Positions 27,239 through 36,533 of a stretch of 64,000 nucleotides of DNA are shown one piece after another; positions within the stretch are counted from its first letter, which is position 1; every line of letters starts with the position of its first letter. The notes under the pieces are model-generated. The model was not told the origin of the DNA. It saw nothing but the letters and a program-made list of their open reading frames with translations, and made no database searches. The position numbers and the translations under genes were made by a program. Source of the stretch: Paraburkholderia franconis. GTDB lineage: Bacteria > Pseudomonadota > Gammaproteobacteria > Burkholderiales > Burkholderiaceae. The stretch spans positions 25,308 through 89,307 of the forward strand of contig NZ_WHNP01000012.1 in the NCBI RefSeq assembly GCF_009362735.1, read 5' to 3'.

Positions 27239-27658
27239 ATGAGCCAGCCCATTAGCGACCTCGATCAGTTGCTAGCGTCTATGCATCCCGAACTGAACGA
27301 GGGTGTCTACGTCTTTGCGTCGGTACCAGTTGAAACCGACGTCAAGGCATTAATGCCTGTCGCGACCTTTTGCGAGAAAGAAGGCCTGACGCTTGTCGTG
27401 GAGGAACAGATAGCAAAGCGGGCAGGATTGGATGTCCTCTTCCGCTGTGCGTGGATTACGCTCACGGTGCATTCGGATTTGCAGGCAGTGGGCCTGACTG
27501 CAGCTTTTGCAAAAGCACTCGGCGAGGCGGGCATTAGCTGCAACGTGATAGCGGCCGCGTATCACGATCATATCTTTGTATCCGTCGATTCGGCGAAGAA
27601 CGCCATGGCGCAATTGATTCTCTTGCAGCAGCGGGCGCGAGAGAGCAGTTCACGATAG
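27239..27658 (+). CDS. ACT-domain protein (DUF2241/ACT_7 type)
   Basis: A 139-residue protein with two ACT-like halves: LDQLLASMHPELNEGVYVFA (about 8-27), then AWITLTVHSDLQAVGLTAAF with ISCNVIAAAYHDHIFVSVD (about 70-117). Such proteins bind small ligands, often amino acids. GAGG lies six bases before the ATG. It is divergent from the synthetase gene and could sense its product or precursor, but stand-alone members are common and their roles are mostly unknown. Just behind it lie a hairpin and a truncated gene. Confidence 0.85.
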   Translation: MSQPISDLDQLLASMHPELNEGVYVFASVPVETDVKALMPVATFCEKEGLTLVVEEQIAKRAGLDVLFRCAWITLTVHSDLQAVGLTAAFAKALGEAGISCNVIAAAYHDHIFVSVDSAKNAMAQLILLQQRARESSSR

Positions 27659-27662
27659 GCTG

Positions 27663-27690
27663 ACTCACTTCGTTGATAGCCGGAGTGAGT
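27663..27690 (+). terminator. Hairpin after ACT gene
   Basis: A 10-bp stem ACTCACTTCG/CGGAGTGAGT (one G-T pair) with an 8-base loop starts 5 bases after the ACT stop codon. There is no U-tract, so termination is uncertain. It sits exactly at the junction with the truncated enolase-superfamily gene. Confidence 0.45.
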
Positions 27691-27704
27691 GTACTTCGCC
27701 CGCA

Positions 27705-28091
27705 AAGACAGGCGAGAACCTGTTCTCGATGCAGGACACGCGCAACCTGATCCGCTACGGCGGCATGCGCGCCGATCGCGACTGGCTGCAGTTCGACTGC
27801 GCGTTGAGCTATGGGCTCGTCGAATATCTGCGCACGCTCGACATGCTGCATCAGCATGGCTGGTCGGCGAGCCGCTGCATTCCGCACGGCGGGCATCAGA
27901 TGTCGCTGAACATCGCGGCGGGGCTCGGGCTCGGCGGCAATGAGTCGTATCGCGATCTGTTTCAGCCGTTCGGTGGCTTTCCCGACGGCGTGAAAGTTGA
28001 GAACGGCTATCTCACGATGCCGGATCTTCCCGGCACCGGCTTCGAAGGCAAGGCGGATCTCTACGCGATCATGCAGCAGCTGTCTGCATGA
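27705..28091 (+). pseudogene. C-terminal remnant of mandelate racemase/muconate lactonizing enzyme
   Basis: About 125 residues matching only the C-terminal third of the enolase superfamily's mandelate-racemase branch: TGENLFSMQDTRNLIRYGGM, WLQFDCALSYGLVEYL, PHGGHQMSLNIAAG and GLGGNESY. Homology starts abruptly near 27705, 47 bases after the ACT gene. The capping domain and catalytic lysines are gone. There is no ribosome site before the first ATG (27729). It is a beheaded gene, best explained by a deletion or insertion whose breakpoint lies at 27660-27705. Confidence 0.85.
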
Positions 28092-28135
28092 GTTCCGCCT
28101 TGTGTTCCGCCGCGTAGACGCGCGGCGCGCAACGC

Positions 28136-29026
28136 TCATGCGTCTCGCTGATTCTCGCTGCGTTGTCCGATCGCATCGACTTCGGCGAGCGTCGCGTCCG
28201 TCAGCTTCAATTCGCCGGCCTTCAAGTTCTCGCGCAGATGCGCGACGGACGACGTGCCGGGAATCAGCAGTATGTTCGGCGCACGATGCAGCAGCCACGC
28301 GAGCGCGAGTTGCATCGGCGTCGCGCCGAGTTCGCCCGCCAGGTTCGACAGCGCCGACGACTGAATCGGCGTGAATCCGCCGAGCGGAAAGAACGGCACG
28401 TACGCAATGCCTTTGGCCGCGAGTTCGTCGACGAGCGCATCGTCGTCGCGATGAACGAGGTTGTAGTGATTCTGCACGCAGACGATCTCCGCGATGCGCT
28501 GCGCTTCGGCAATCTGCGTCGCGGTGGCGTTGCTCAGGCCGATGTGCCGCACGAGACCTTCGCGCTGAAGCTCGGCGAGCGCCACGACCTGCTTTTCGAT
28601 CGAGCCTTCGCTCGGGCTGTGAACGCTCCCCATGATGCGCATGTTGACGACGTCGAGCGCGTCGAGCCCCAGGTTGCGCAGATTGTCGTGCACGCCGCGA
28701 CGGATATCTTCCGGCTCGAACGCGGGCAGCCACGCGCCGTCGTCGCCGCGCACCGCACCGACCTTCGTGACGATCAGCAGATCGTCGGGATACGGATGCA
28801 GCGCTTCGCGGATCAACTGGTTCGTGATGTGCGGCCCGTAGAAATCGCTCGTATCGATGTGATTGACGCCCGACGCGATCGCCTCGCGTAGCACGGCGAT
28901 GCAGGCGTCGCGGTCCTTCGGCGGCCCGAATACGCCGGGCCCCGCGAGCTGCATGGCGCCATAGCCGATCCGGCGAATCTGGCGGCCGGCAAGCGTGAAG
29001 TGATCCGCTGACTTGAACTTCGACAT
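28136..29026 (-). CDS. Aldo/keto reductase
   Basis: A 296-residue AKR TIM-barrel oxidoreductase using NADPH. Seen are GYGAMQLAGPGVFG, the catalytic Asp/Tyr region NHIDTSDFYGPHITNQLIREAL, the Lys in LLIVTKVGA, and the cofactor end LLIPGTSSVAHLRENL. The active-site His position appears as MRIMGS, so the fourth residue of the classic tetrad is not the usual His. The start at 29026 follows AAGGAG. It is divergent from a LysR gene that likely controls it. The substrate is unknown. Confidence 0.9.
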   Translation of the reverse strand: MSKFKSADHFTLAGRQIRRIGYGAMQLAGPGVFGPPKDRDACIAVLREAIASGVNHIDTSDFYGPHITNQLIREALHPYPDDLLIVTKVGAVRGDDGAWLPAFEPEDIRRGVHDNLRNLGLDALDVVNMRIMGSVHSPSEGSIEKQVVALAELQREGLVRHIGLSNATATQIAEAQRIAEIVCVQNHYNLVHRDDDALVDELAAKGIAYVPFFPLGGFTPIQSSALSNLAGELGATPMQLALAWLLHRAPNILLIPGTSSVAHLRENLKAGELKLTDATLAEVDAIGQRSENQRDA

Positions 29027-29099
29027 GATGCTCTCCTTGTTGAACGCCACCAGTTTGATCCGGTTGCGCTGTTGAATAAAGCGACCTAAGGTGTACGGG

Positions 29100-29119
29100 T
29101 TGTTGAAAATTTTGAACAA
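29100..29119. promoter_or_regulatory. 20-bp near-palindrome overlapping LysR start
   Basis: TTGTT and AACAA flank a G-AAAATTTT-G core. The symmetry is perfect except for the G/G pair. It reaches the A of the LysR start codon. It is a strong candidate autoregulatory operator in the 92-base gap between the aldo/keto reductase and LysR genes. Confidence 0.5.
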
Positions 29120-30051
29120 TGGCCATGGAACTCAACGATCTCGCCGCCTTCGTCTCGGTCGCGCGCGCCGGCGGCTTTCGCGACGCCGCGCGTATCAGCG
29201 GCGTCTCAGCATCCAGCCTGAGCATCGCCGTTCGCCGGCTCGAAACGAAGCTCGACTTGCGGCTGCTGAACCGGACCACGCGCAGCGTCGCGCCGACGGA
29301 AGCGGGACAGCGCCTGATCGACAGGCTGACGCCGCTCTTCAGCGAAATGGAAGCCGCGCTCGATGTGCTGAATGTGTTCAGGGACAAGCCGAGCGGCACC
29401 CTAAAGCTGAACGTGCCGTCGAGCGTGGCGCGCATCGTGTTGCCGTCCGTCATCGCACCGTTCCTCGCTGAGTATCCCGACATCCGCGTGGAAGTGGTGG
29501 TCGAGGATGGTTTCGTCGATGTGCTGTCGATCGGCTGTGATGCGGGCATCCGCTACGACGAGCGTCTCGAGCAGGACATGATCGCCGTTCCCATCGGACC
29601 GCGCGTGCAGCGTTTCGCGACGGCCGCGGCGCCCGGCTATCTCGACGCGCACGGCAGGCCCCAGCATCCGCGCGATCTGCTCGCTCACGCGTGTCTGCGC
29701 GGCCAGTTCGCGGGCGGTGCAATGCCGACATGGGATTTCGAGCGCGACGGCGAAGTGGTGCGTCTCGATCCGTCGGGGCCGCTCGTCGTCAGGCCGGGCG
29801 CCGCGATCGATCTTGCTGTGAGCGCGGCGGTCGCGGGCGTGGGTGTCATCCATCTGTTCGAGGGCATGCTGCGGCCACATCTCGATAGCGGTGCGCTGGA
29901 GCCGATTCTCGAAGCGTGGTGGCAGCCGTTTTCAGGGCCGTTTCTGTACTATCCGGGCCGCCGCCATTTGCCCGCGCCGTTGCGCGCGTTCGTCGATTTC
30001 CTGAAGGCGCGGGATGCGCCCGATGCGCCCGCTGCACCTTCGCGCCGCTGA
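29119..30051 (+). CDS. LysR-family transcriptional regulator
   Basis: A 310-residue LysR regulator. The winged helix is ELNDLAAFVSVARAGGFRDAARISGVSASSLSIAV (about 3-37), and the effector domain starts near residue 90 (SGTLKLNVPSSVARIVLP). Members of this subgroup often sit divergent to aldo/keto reductase or short-chain dehydrogenase genes, as here. Two ATGs (29119, 29125) are both possible, and no good ribosome site is seen. The palindrome over the start suggests tight self-repression. Confidence 0.9.
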   Translation: MAMELNDLAAFVSVARAGGFRDAARISGVSASSLSIAVRRLETKLDLRLLNRTTRSVAPTEAGQRLIDRLTPLFSEMEAALDVLNVFRDKPSGTLKLNVPSSVARIVLPSVIAPFLAEYPDIRVEVVVEDGFVDVLSIGCDAGIRYDERLEQDMIAVPIGPRVQRFATAAAPGYLDAHGRPQHPRDLLAHACLRGQFAGGAMPTWDFERDGEVVRLDPSGPLVVRPGAAIDLAVSAAVAGVGVIHLFEGMLRPHLDSGALEPILEAWWQPFSGPFLYYPGRRHLPAPLRAFVDFLKARDAPDAPAAPSRR

Positions 30052-30162
30052 CGATAGAGTTATCCCTTTCGACGGATGGACCGGCCCGCGCGCACGGCCT
30101 TCGCTGCCGACGCGACTGTTCCATCCGTTCGCCCGCAACTCAATCCGCCGAGGTTCACTGCC

Positions 30163-31736
30163 ATGAAGGAGCTGCTGAACGATCCGTCGCGCGTCGTGCG
30201 CGAAATGCTCGAAGGTCTCGCCATGCTCGCGCCCGATACCGCGCTGCTGCATGACGCGAACGTCGTCGTGCAGCGCGATCTGCCGGCGCCGCACGCGCGG
30301 CGCGTCGCGGTCATTTCGGGCGGCGGCAGCGGGCACGAGCCGGCCCACGCGGGCTACGTCGGTGAAGGCATGCTCGCGGCGGCCGTATGCGGCGAAGTGT
30401 TCACGTCGCCGTCGACGGATGCCGTGCTCGCGGCGATCCGCGCGTCGGCGGGACCGAACGGCGCGCTGCTGGTCGTCAAGAACTACACGGGCGACCGCCT
30501 CAACTTCGGCTTGGCGGCGGAGTTGGCGCGCGCCGAGGGACACTCGACGAAGTCGCGGCGCTCGCGCGCGAAGCCGCGAACGCGATCGGCACGATGGGCG
30601 TCGCGCTCGACGGCTGCACGCTGCCGGCCACGCGGCAGGCGAGCTTCTCCCTCGCCGACGACGAGATCGAACTCGGCCTCGGCATTCACGGCGAGAAGGG
30701 CGTGCAGCGCACGCAGCCGATGCCCGCCGACGAACTGACAGAGACGCTGCTCACGGCGATCGCCGACGATCTGCAACTGGCGGACGGCGAGCGTGTCGTG
30801 CTGCTCGTCAACGGGCTCGGCGCGACGCCGCCGATGGAACTGGCCGTCGTCGCGCGCGCGGCGATCAACGGTCTTCGGCAGCGCGGGCTTGTCATCGAGC
30901 GCGCGTGGTGCGGCACGCTGCTGTCGGCGCTGAACATGCCGGGCTGTTCGATCTCGGTGATGCGTGTCGACGACGCGCGCCTCGCGCTGCTCGATGCGCC
31001 GACTAGCGTCGGCACGTGGCGGGACACGGGGCGCGTGAACGTCGACGGCGCGGTGGGCGTCGCGTCGCATGCGAACGGCGGCGCAGTATCGGGCGAAGCC
31101 ACGGCGACGCGTGCCGCGCAGCGCTCGACGTTGCAGCATGCGTTCGACGCAGCCGCGCGCGCGTTGATGGGCGCCGAAGCGCGCCTCACCGAACTCGATT
31201 CGAAAGCGGGCGATGGCGACCTGGGCTCGAGCATGAAGCGCGCGGGCGAAGCGGTGCTCGCGATGCCGGATACGGCGTGGCCTTCGGAAGCCGACGCGCT
31301 CGCGGAACTCGCGGTGACGTTGCGGCGCGCGATTGCGGGCAGCTCGGGGCCGTTCTATGCGACGGCGTTGCTGCGCGCGTCGCGCCGTCTCGCGGAAAGC
31401 CGCGCGGCTTCGGCATCCGATTGGGCCGACGCGTTCGATCTCGCCGTCGGCGCGATCGCGGAACTGGGCGGCGCGCAGCCCGGCGAGCGCACGATGCTCG
31501 ATGCGCTGCGGCCCGCGGCCGACGCGTTCTCCGCCGCCGTTCGCAACGGCCGGCCGCTCTCCGATGCGTGGGCCGCCACCGTCGATGCTGCGCAGAAAGG
31601 CGCGGACGCGACAGCGTCGATGATGCCGCGCGTCGGACGCGCGAGTTATCTCGGCGAGCGTGCCGTCGGCGAACCGGATGGCGGCGCGGTGGCGGTCGTT
31701 TGCTGGTTGCGGGCGCTGACGCCGTTCGTCTGCTGA
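30163..31736 (+). pseudogene. Dihydroxyacetone kinase family, broken by internal deletion
   Basis: The reading frame starting MKELLNDPSRVVREML is a DhaK-type domain up to KNYTGDRLNFGLAAELARAEG. At about 30540 the homology jumps to TLDEVAALAREAANAIG in another frame. It then continues through the substrate-binding His segment GLGIHGE and a full DhaL domain (SKAGDGDLGSSM). Compared with intact enzymes about 45-50 residues are missing, including the GRRGVAGTVFVHK region, and the frame is shifted. No functional kinase can be made. Reading both halves as separate proteins would lack a start for the second. Confidence 0.85.
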
Positions 31737-31985
31737 TCAATCGACGCGCGATAGCACCTGATCGTCGATCGACGATGAGAGTGCCGCGCGTTCACGCACG
31801 CTGCGCGGCGCGATTCGCAACGGGCCAGGCGGCGAAGCGCTGCCGCGCGCAGTCGTCCACTCACACGCGGCCGTGCAGATGGGCGTTCGCCATCTGTGGA
31901 ACGACAACGACACGAGTCCTTACACGATCGTTGTGTTGCGCGTCAGCCTTCGCGGCGGCACGCAACGCATCGCATCATGTGGACG

Positions 31986-32903
31986 TCACTGAGCGCCGAG
32001 CTTCTTGATCAGCGCATCGAGTTGCGCCATTTCATCTTCGGTCAGATCGGTCAGCGGCGCGCGCACCGGGCCCGCGTCGCGGCCGACCAGCTTCGCGCCC
32101 GCCTTCACGATGCTCACCGCGTACCCCTGTCGACGATTGCGGATCGCGAGATACGGCAGGAAGAACTCGTCGAGCAGCTTGCCTGTCGTCGCGTGATCGT
32201 CGGCGGCAATCGCGCGGTAGAACGCCATCGCCGTCTTCGGAATGAAGTTGAACACGGCCGACGAATAGACGGGGACGCCCAGCGCCTTGTACGCGGCTGC
32301 GTAGACTTCCGCCGTCGGCAGGCCGCCGAGGTACGAGAAGCGGTCGCCCATGCGCCGGCGAATCGTCACCATGCTTTCGATGTCGCCCACGCCGTCCTTG
32401 AAGCCGATCAGGTTCGGGCACTTGTCCGCGAGACGTTCTAGCGTGTCCGCGTTGAGCTTCGAGTTCGCGCGGTTGTAGACGATCACGCCGATGTTCTTCA
32501 CCGCGTTGCACACCTGCTCGACGTGCGCGGCGATGCCTTCCTGCGGCGCTTCCGTCAGATAGTGCGGCATCAGCAGCACGCCGCTCGCGCCGAGGCGCCC
32601 GGCTTCCTGCGCGTATTCGATCGCGACGCGCGTCGGGCCGCCCGCGCCCGCGAGAATCGGCACCTTGCCCTTGCAGGTCTCCGTCGCGGTGCGGATGACG
32701 TTCGTATAGTCGGACTTCGTCAGCGAGAAGAATTCGCCCGTGCCGCCCGCCGCGAAGAGGGCCGTCGCGCCATACGGCGCGAGCCATTCGAGACGCGCCG
32801 CGTAGGTATCGGCGCGGAAGTTGCCGTTGCTGTCGAAGTCGGTGACGGGGAACGACAGAAGGCCTTCGGAAACGATCGCTTTGAGTTCTTGAGGCGTGGT
32901 CAT
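31986..32903 (-). CDS. kdgD: 5-dehydro-4-deoxyglucarate dehydratase
   Basis: A 305-residue DapA-superfamily enzyme converting 5-dehydro-4-deoxy-D-glucarate to 2,5-dioxopentanoate with loss of water and CO2. The Schiff-base lysine is Lys169 in [10 protein letters not shown], the proton-relay Tyr143 lies in IVYNRANSK, and the carboxylate-binding loop is GGTGE at 53-57. It is the last gene of the gar/gud operon, 130 bases after gudD. The next enzyme, a 2,5-dioxopentanoate dehydrogenase, is not in this window. The ribosome site is weak. Confidence 0.93.
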   Translation of the reverse strand: MTTPQELKAIVSEGLLSFPVTDFDSNGNFRADTYAARLEWLAPYGATALFAAGGTGEFFSLTKSDYTNVIRTATETCKGKVPILAGAGGPTRVAIEYAQEAGRLGASGVLLMPHYLTEAPQEGIAAHVEQVCNAVKNIGVIVYNRANSKLNADTLERLADKCPNLIGFKDGVGDIESMVTIRRRMGDRFSYLGGLPTAEVYAAAYKALGVPVYSSAVFNFIPKTAMAFYRAIAADDHATTGKLLDEFFLPYLAIRNRRQGYAVSIVKAGAKLVGRDAGPVRAPLTDLTEDEMAQLDALIKKLGAQ

Positions 32904-33033
32904 GGTTCGCTTTGAATGTCGGTGAATGTGCTGCGGTCATGCTGGCCGCGTTGTTTCGGCGTTCCGGTTTGATTCGCTGTCAGCGCGCGATCGGCGTGCA
33001 ATCAGCACGCCATCAGCGCGCGGCAAGCCGACA

Positions 33034-34383
33034 TCAGCGCACGAGGCAAGGGCGCTTGTTGTCGAACTTCCAGTTCGGAATCAGGTACTGCATCGCGACA
33101 CCGTCGTCGCGCGCGCCCAGTCCATGCTGCTGATACAGCGTGTGCGCCTGTTCGAGCGCATCCATGTCGAGCTCGATGCCGAGGCCGGGCCTGGCTGGCA
33201 CCTTCACCTTGCCGCCGACGATCTGCAGCGGATCGCGCGTCAGATACTGGCCGTCCTGCCAGATCCAGTGCGTGTCGATCGCGGTGATCTTGCCCGGCGC
33301 GGCGGCCGCGACGTGCGTGAACATCGCGAGCGAGATGTCGAAGTGATTGTTCGAGTGCGAGCCCCATGTGAGGCCCCAGTCGTTGCACAACTGCGCGACG
33401 CGCACCGAGCCTTGCATCGTCCAGAAATGCGGGTCGGCGAGTGGAATGTCGACCGATTGCAACTGGATTGCGTGGCCCATCTGGCGCCAGTCGGTTGCGA
33501 TCATGTTGGTGGCCGTCGGCAGGCCCGTCGCGCGGCGGAACTCGGCCATCACTTCGCGGCCCGAATAACCGTTCTCCGCGCCGCATGGGTCTTCGGCGTA
33601 GGCGAGTACATCGTGCTTGTCGCGGCACAGGCGGATCGCTTCCGCGAGCGACCATGCGCCGTTCGGATCGAGCGTCACGCGTGCATCGGGGAAGCGTTCG
33701 GCGAGCGCAGTGACCGCTTCGATTTCGGCGTCGCCGGCGAGCACGCCGCCTTTCAGCTTGAAGTCGTTGAAGCCATAGCGCGCCTGCGCCGCTTCCGCGA
33801 GACGGACGACGGCTTCGGGCGTCATCGCTTCTTCGGTGCGCAGGCGTTCCCAGTCGTCGCGGCCTTCGGCGCCGCTCGCATACGGCAGGTCCGTTTTGTT
33901 GCGGTCGCCGATATAGAACAGATAGCCGAGCATTTCGACTTCGTCGCGTTGCTGGCCTTCGCCGAGCAGCGCTGCGACGGGCACGCCGAGATGCTGGCCG
34001 AGCAGATCGAGAAACGCGGCTTCGAGCGCCGTCACTGCGTGGATCGTCGTGCGCAGGTCGAAGGTCTGCAGGCCACGGCCGCCCGCGTCGCGATCCGCGA
34101 ACTGCTTGCGTACCTTGTTCAACGCTGCGTACAGATTGCCGACAGACTGGCCGACGACGAACGGACGCGCATCGTCGATGGTCTTGCGGATATTCTCGCC
34201 GCCCGGCACTTCGCCGACGCCCGTATTGCCGGCGCTGTCGCGCAGGATCACGATGTTGCGCGTGAAGAACGGGCCATGCGCGCCGCTCAGGTTCATCAGC
34301 ATGCTGTCGCGGCCGGCGACGGGCACCACGCGCAATTCGGTGACGGTCGGCGCGCCTTGTGTTTGGGATGCGATCGTAGACAT
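33034..34383 (-). CDS. gudD: Glucarate dehydratase
   Basis: A 449-residue enolase-superfamily dehydratase that turns D-glucarate (or L-idarate) into 5-dehydro-4-deoxyglucarate. The KxK motif FKLKGG has Lys209 and Lys211; metal ligands are expected at Asp239, Glu264 and Asn293; the catalytic His343 lies in [10 protein letters not shown]. The N-terminal [26 protein letters not shown] and C-terminal [15 protein letters not shown] are diagnostic. The ATG at 34383 is chosen after AGGA. It follows the lactonase gene by 32 bases. Confidence 0.95.
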   Translation of the reverse strand: MSTIASQTQGAPTVTELRVVPVAGRDSMLMNLSGAHGPFFTRNIVILRDSAGNTGVGEVPGGENIRKTIDDARPFVVGQSVGNLYAALNKVRKQFADRDAGGRGLQTFDLRTTIHAVTALEAAFLDLLGQHLGVPVAALLGEGQQRDEVEMLGYLFYIGDRNKTDLPYASGAEGRDDWERLRTEEAMTPEAVVRLAEAAQARYGFNDFKLKGGVLAGDAEIEAVTALAERFPDARVTLDPNGAWSLAEAIRLCRDKHDVLAYAEDPCGAENGYSGREVMAEFRRATGLPTATNMIATDWRQMGHAIQLQSVDIPLADPHFWTMQGSVRVAQLCNDWGLTWGSHSNNHFDISLAMFTHVAAAAPGKITAIDTHWIWQDGQYLTRDPLQIVGGKVKVPARPGLGIELDMDALEQAHTLYQQHGLGARDDGVAMQYLIPNWKFDNKRPCLVR

Positions 34384-34415
34384 GAAAGTCGGTCCTGAGG
34401 TTCGGTGCTGGGAGG

Positions 34416-35549
34416 TCAATGAGTGGGTTCAGCAGACGTCGCGCGTTTGGCTGGCTGCGTCTGTGGAATGATTTCGACCCAGTTCGCGCCGCGTCCGCCT
34501 TCGCAGCGCGACAGCAGGGCAAGCGCGCGTGAGTCGGCGTCGATCGCATATACGGCGACCTGCGTCGATTGCTCTCCGCACGCGACGAGGAAGCGTCCGC
34601 TTGGGTCGATCCTGAAGCCGCGCGGTTGCGTTTCGGTGTCGGTGTAGCCCGCATAGTCGAGCGATCCGTCGTCCGTCACGCGATAGCCGATCAACCGGCT
34701 CGTCGTGCGCTCGGCGACGAAAACGAAACGTCCGTTGGGCGTGATCTGGATGTCGGCGGCCCAGATGAGCGTCGATGGATCGACCTGAGCGCCCGCAGTG
34801 CCCGGAGCAAGCGGACGCGCGCGGCCGTCGCGCAGATGAGCGAGCGCCGTTGCACGCGGTGCAACCGAGCGTTCCGTGAGCGTGCCCGTTTCGCCATCGC
34901 GTGCGAACACGGCGACCGTCGCGCGAAACTCGCTCGATACGTAGAGCTTGCCGCCATCCGGCGAAAAGCGCAGATGACGCGGACCGAAGCCAGGCTCGAC
35001 GCGCACCTTCTGCGCGAGTTCGAGCCGCGCATCGGCAGCGCGCTCGACGATCGCGTAACACGACACCGTATCCGAGCCGAGCGACGCGACGTACGCAAAG
35101 CGGCCATCCGCGGAGGCAACGATCGAATGCGCGTGCTCGATGCCTTCGATCGCGTGAACGGGATCGACGTGCGCGTCCGCATGAACATCGGCGGCGCGAT
35201 ACAGGCTCACCGAATGCTCGCCGTACGATGCGCCGAGCAGCCATGCGCCCGACGGCGTCAGCGACAGATAGGCGAGGCTGGATGCAATGGACGTCGTTCG
35301 CAGCCGCGTGAGACTGCCCGTGCCCGAATCGACGGAATACGTGACGATGGTCCGCTTCGCTGCGCGTGTCGCCGCGTGGAGCATGCTGTCGTCGGCGGAC
35401 AGCGCCATCGGCATGACGGCCTCGCCAGCGGGATGACGCGCGACGCGCTCGATGTGGCCCGTCGGAGCGTCGACGCGGAACACGGCAAGATCGCCGTCCG
35501 CCGCGTTCGAGACGATTACGAAGAACGATGCGGGAGTCGGGTCGCTCAT
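34416..35549 (-). CDS. Lactonase family beta-propeller protein
   Basis: A 377-residue seven-bladed propeller of the YbhE/6-phosphogluconolactonase type, with no signal peptide. Repeated blade motifs include [24 protein letters not shown] and [11 protein letters not shown]. In a glucarate operon it most likely opens the aldarolactone formed when uronic acids are oxidised. It lies between garR and gudD on the same strand. No strong ribosome site precedes the ATG, so an upstream start inside the garR-lactonase gap is possible but gives a low-complexity extension. Confidence 0.88.
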   Translation of the reverse strand: MSDPTPASFFVIVSNAADGDLAVFRVDAPTGHIERVARHPAGEAVMPMALSADDSMLHAATRAAKRTIVTYSVDSGTGSLTRLRTTSIASSLAYLSLTPSGAWLLGASYGEHSVSLYRAADVHADAHVDPVHAIEGIEHAHSIVASADGRFAYVASLGSDTVSCYAIVERAADARLELAQKVRVEPGFGPRHLRFSPDGGKLYVSSEFRATVAVFARDGETGTLTERSVAPRATALAHLRDGRARPLAPGTAGAQVDPSTLIWAADIQITPNGRFVFVAERTTSRLIGYRVTDDGSLDYAGYTDTETQPRGFRIDPSGRFLVACGEQSTQVAVYAIDADSRALALLSRCEGGRGANWVEIIPQTQPAKRATSAEPTH

Positions 35550-35601
35550 GATGTGCGTGCGTTCATCCGACGATCCGGCATGCGCAGTGGACGCGTCATC
35601 G

Positions 35602-36495
35602 TCATTTCTGCTGCTGTCCGATCTCGTGATCGGCGAGATACTCCAGCGCGCGGACCATGCCCGAGTGATCCCATGCGTTGCCGCCATGTGCCGAGCACGC
35701 ATTGAAAAGTGCCTGACAGGTGGCCGTATTCGGCAGCGAGACGCCGAGCGCCTGCGCCGTCGAAAGCGCGAGGTTCAGGTCCTTTTGATGCAGCTCGATA
35801 CGGAAGCCCGGATCGAACGCGCGCTTCGTCATCCGTTCGCCGTGCACTTCGAGAATGCGCGACGAAGCGAAGCCGCCCATCAGCGCCTTGCGCACCTTCT
35901 CGGCATCGACACCTGCTTTCGATGCCAGCAGCAGCGCTTCGCCGACAGCTTCGATCGTCGCCGCGACGATGACCTGATTGGCCACCTTGCAGATCTGGCC
36001 CGCGCCCGCTTCGCCGATCAGCGAGACGTTCTTGCCCATCATGTCGAAGAACGGCTTGACGGCATCGAACGCGGCTTGCGAACCGCCCACCATGATCGTC
36101 AGCGATGCGGCCTTCGCACCGACTTCGCCACCGGAAACGGGCGCGTCGAGATAATCGGCGCCCTTCTCGCGCACGCGCGCAGCGAAGTCGCGCGTCGCGA
36201 TCGGCGAGATCGAGCTCATGTCGACGACGATCTTGCCTTGACGCAGCTTGCTTGCCACGCCGTTCTCGCCGAACAGCACGCGTTCGACGTCGGGCGTGTC
36301 GGGCACCATGATGAAGATCATATCCGCTTTTTCCGCGACTTCGGCGGGGCTGCTGCACGCGAGCACGCCCGCTTGCGTCAGCTCGTCCGGCACGCCGCTG
36401 CGCGTGAAGGCGGCAAGCTCGACACCGTTCTTGCGAAGATTGGCCGCCATGGGCTTGCCCATGATGCCGAGTCCGATGAAGCCTGCTTTTTTCAT
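35602..36495 (-). CDS. garR: Tartronate semialdehyde reductase (2-hydroxy-3-oxopropionate reductase)
   Basis: A 297-residue beta-hydroxyacid dehydrogenase reducing tartronate semialdehyde to D-glycerate. The NAD-binding GFIGLGIMGKPMA is at 5-17, the substrate loop DAPVSGGEVGA at 117-127, and the catalytic Lys170 in GQICKVANQ. The family C-terminus HGGNAWDHSGMVRALE is present. GGAG lies six bases before the ATG. It follows garL by 38 bases, which fits: GarL makes tartronate semialdehyde. The name glxR is equally used for close homologues. Confidence 0.93.
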   Translation of the reverse strand: MKKAGFIGLGIMGKPMAANLRKNGVELAAFTRSGVPDELTQAGVLACSSPAEVAEKADMIFIMVPDTPDVERVLFGENGVASKLRQGKIVVDMSSISPIATRDFAARVREKGADYLDAPVSGGEVGAKAASLTIMVGGSQAAFDAVKPFFDMMGKNVSLIGEAGAGQICKVANQVIVAATIEAVGEALLLASKAGVDAEKVRKALMGGFASSRILEVHGERMTKRAFDPGFRIELHQKDLNLALSTAQALGVSLPNTATCQALFNACSAHGGNAWDHSGMVRALEYLADHEIGQQQK

Positions 36496-36533
36496 TCGCT
36501 ACTCCAGATAATGTGAAGTGAGGGGCGTTCCGC

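Noticed and set aside
27729-28091. A real 120-residue gene
   Set aside because: It corresponds only to the end of a much larger enzyme, homology extends upstream of the ATG, and no ribosome site precedes it.
31737-31985. Possible small gene between the kinase pseudogene and kdgD
   Set aside because: Frames here are short, Arg/Ser-rich and without recognisable features or ribosome sites.
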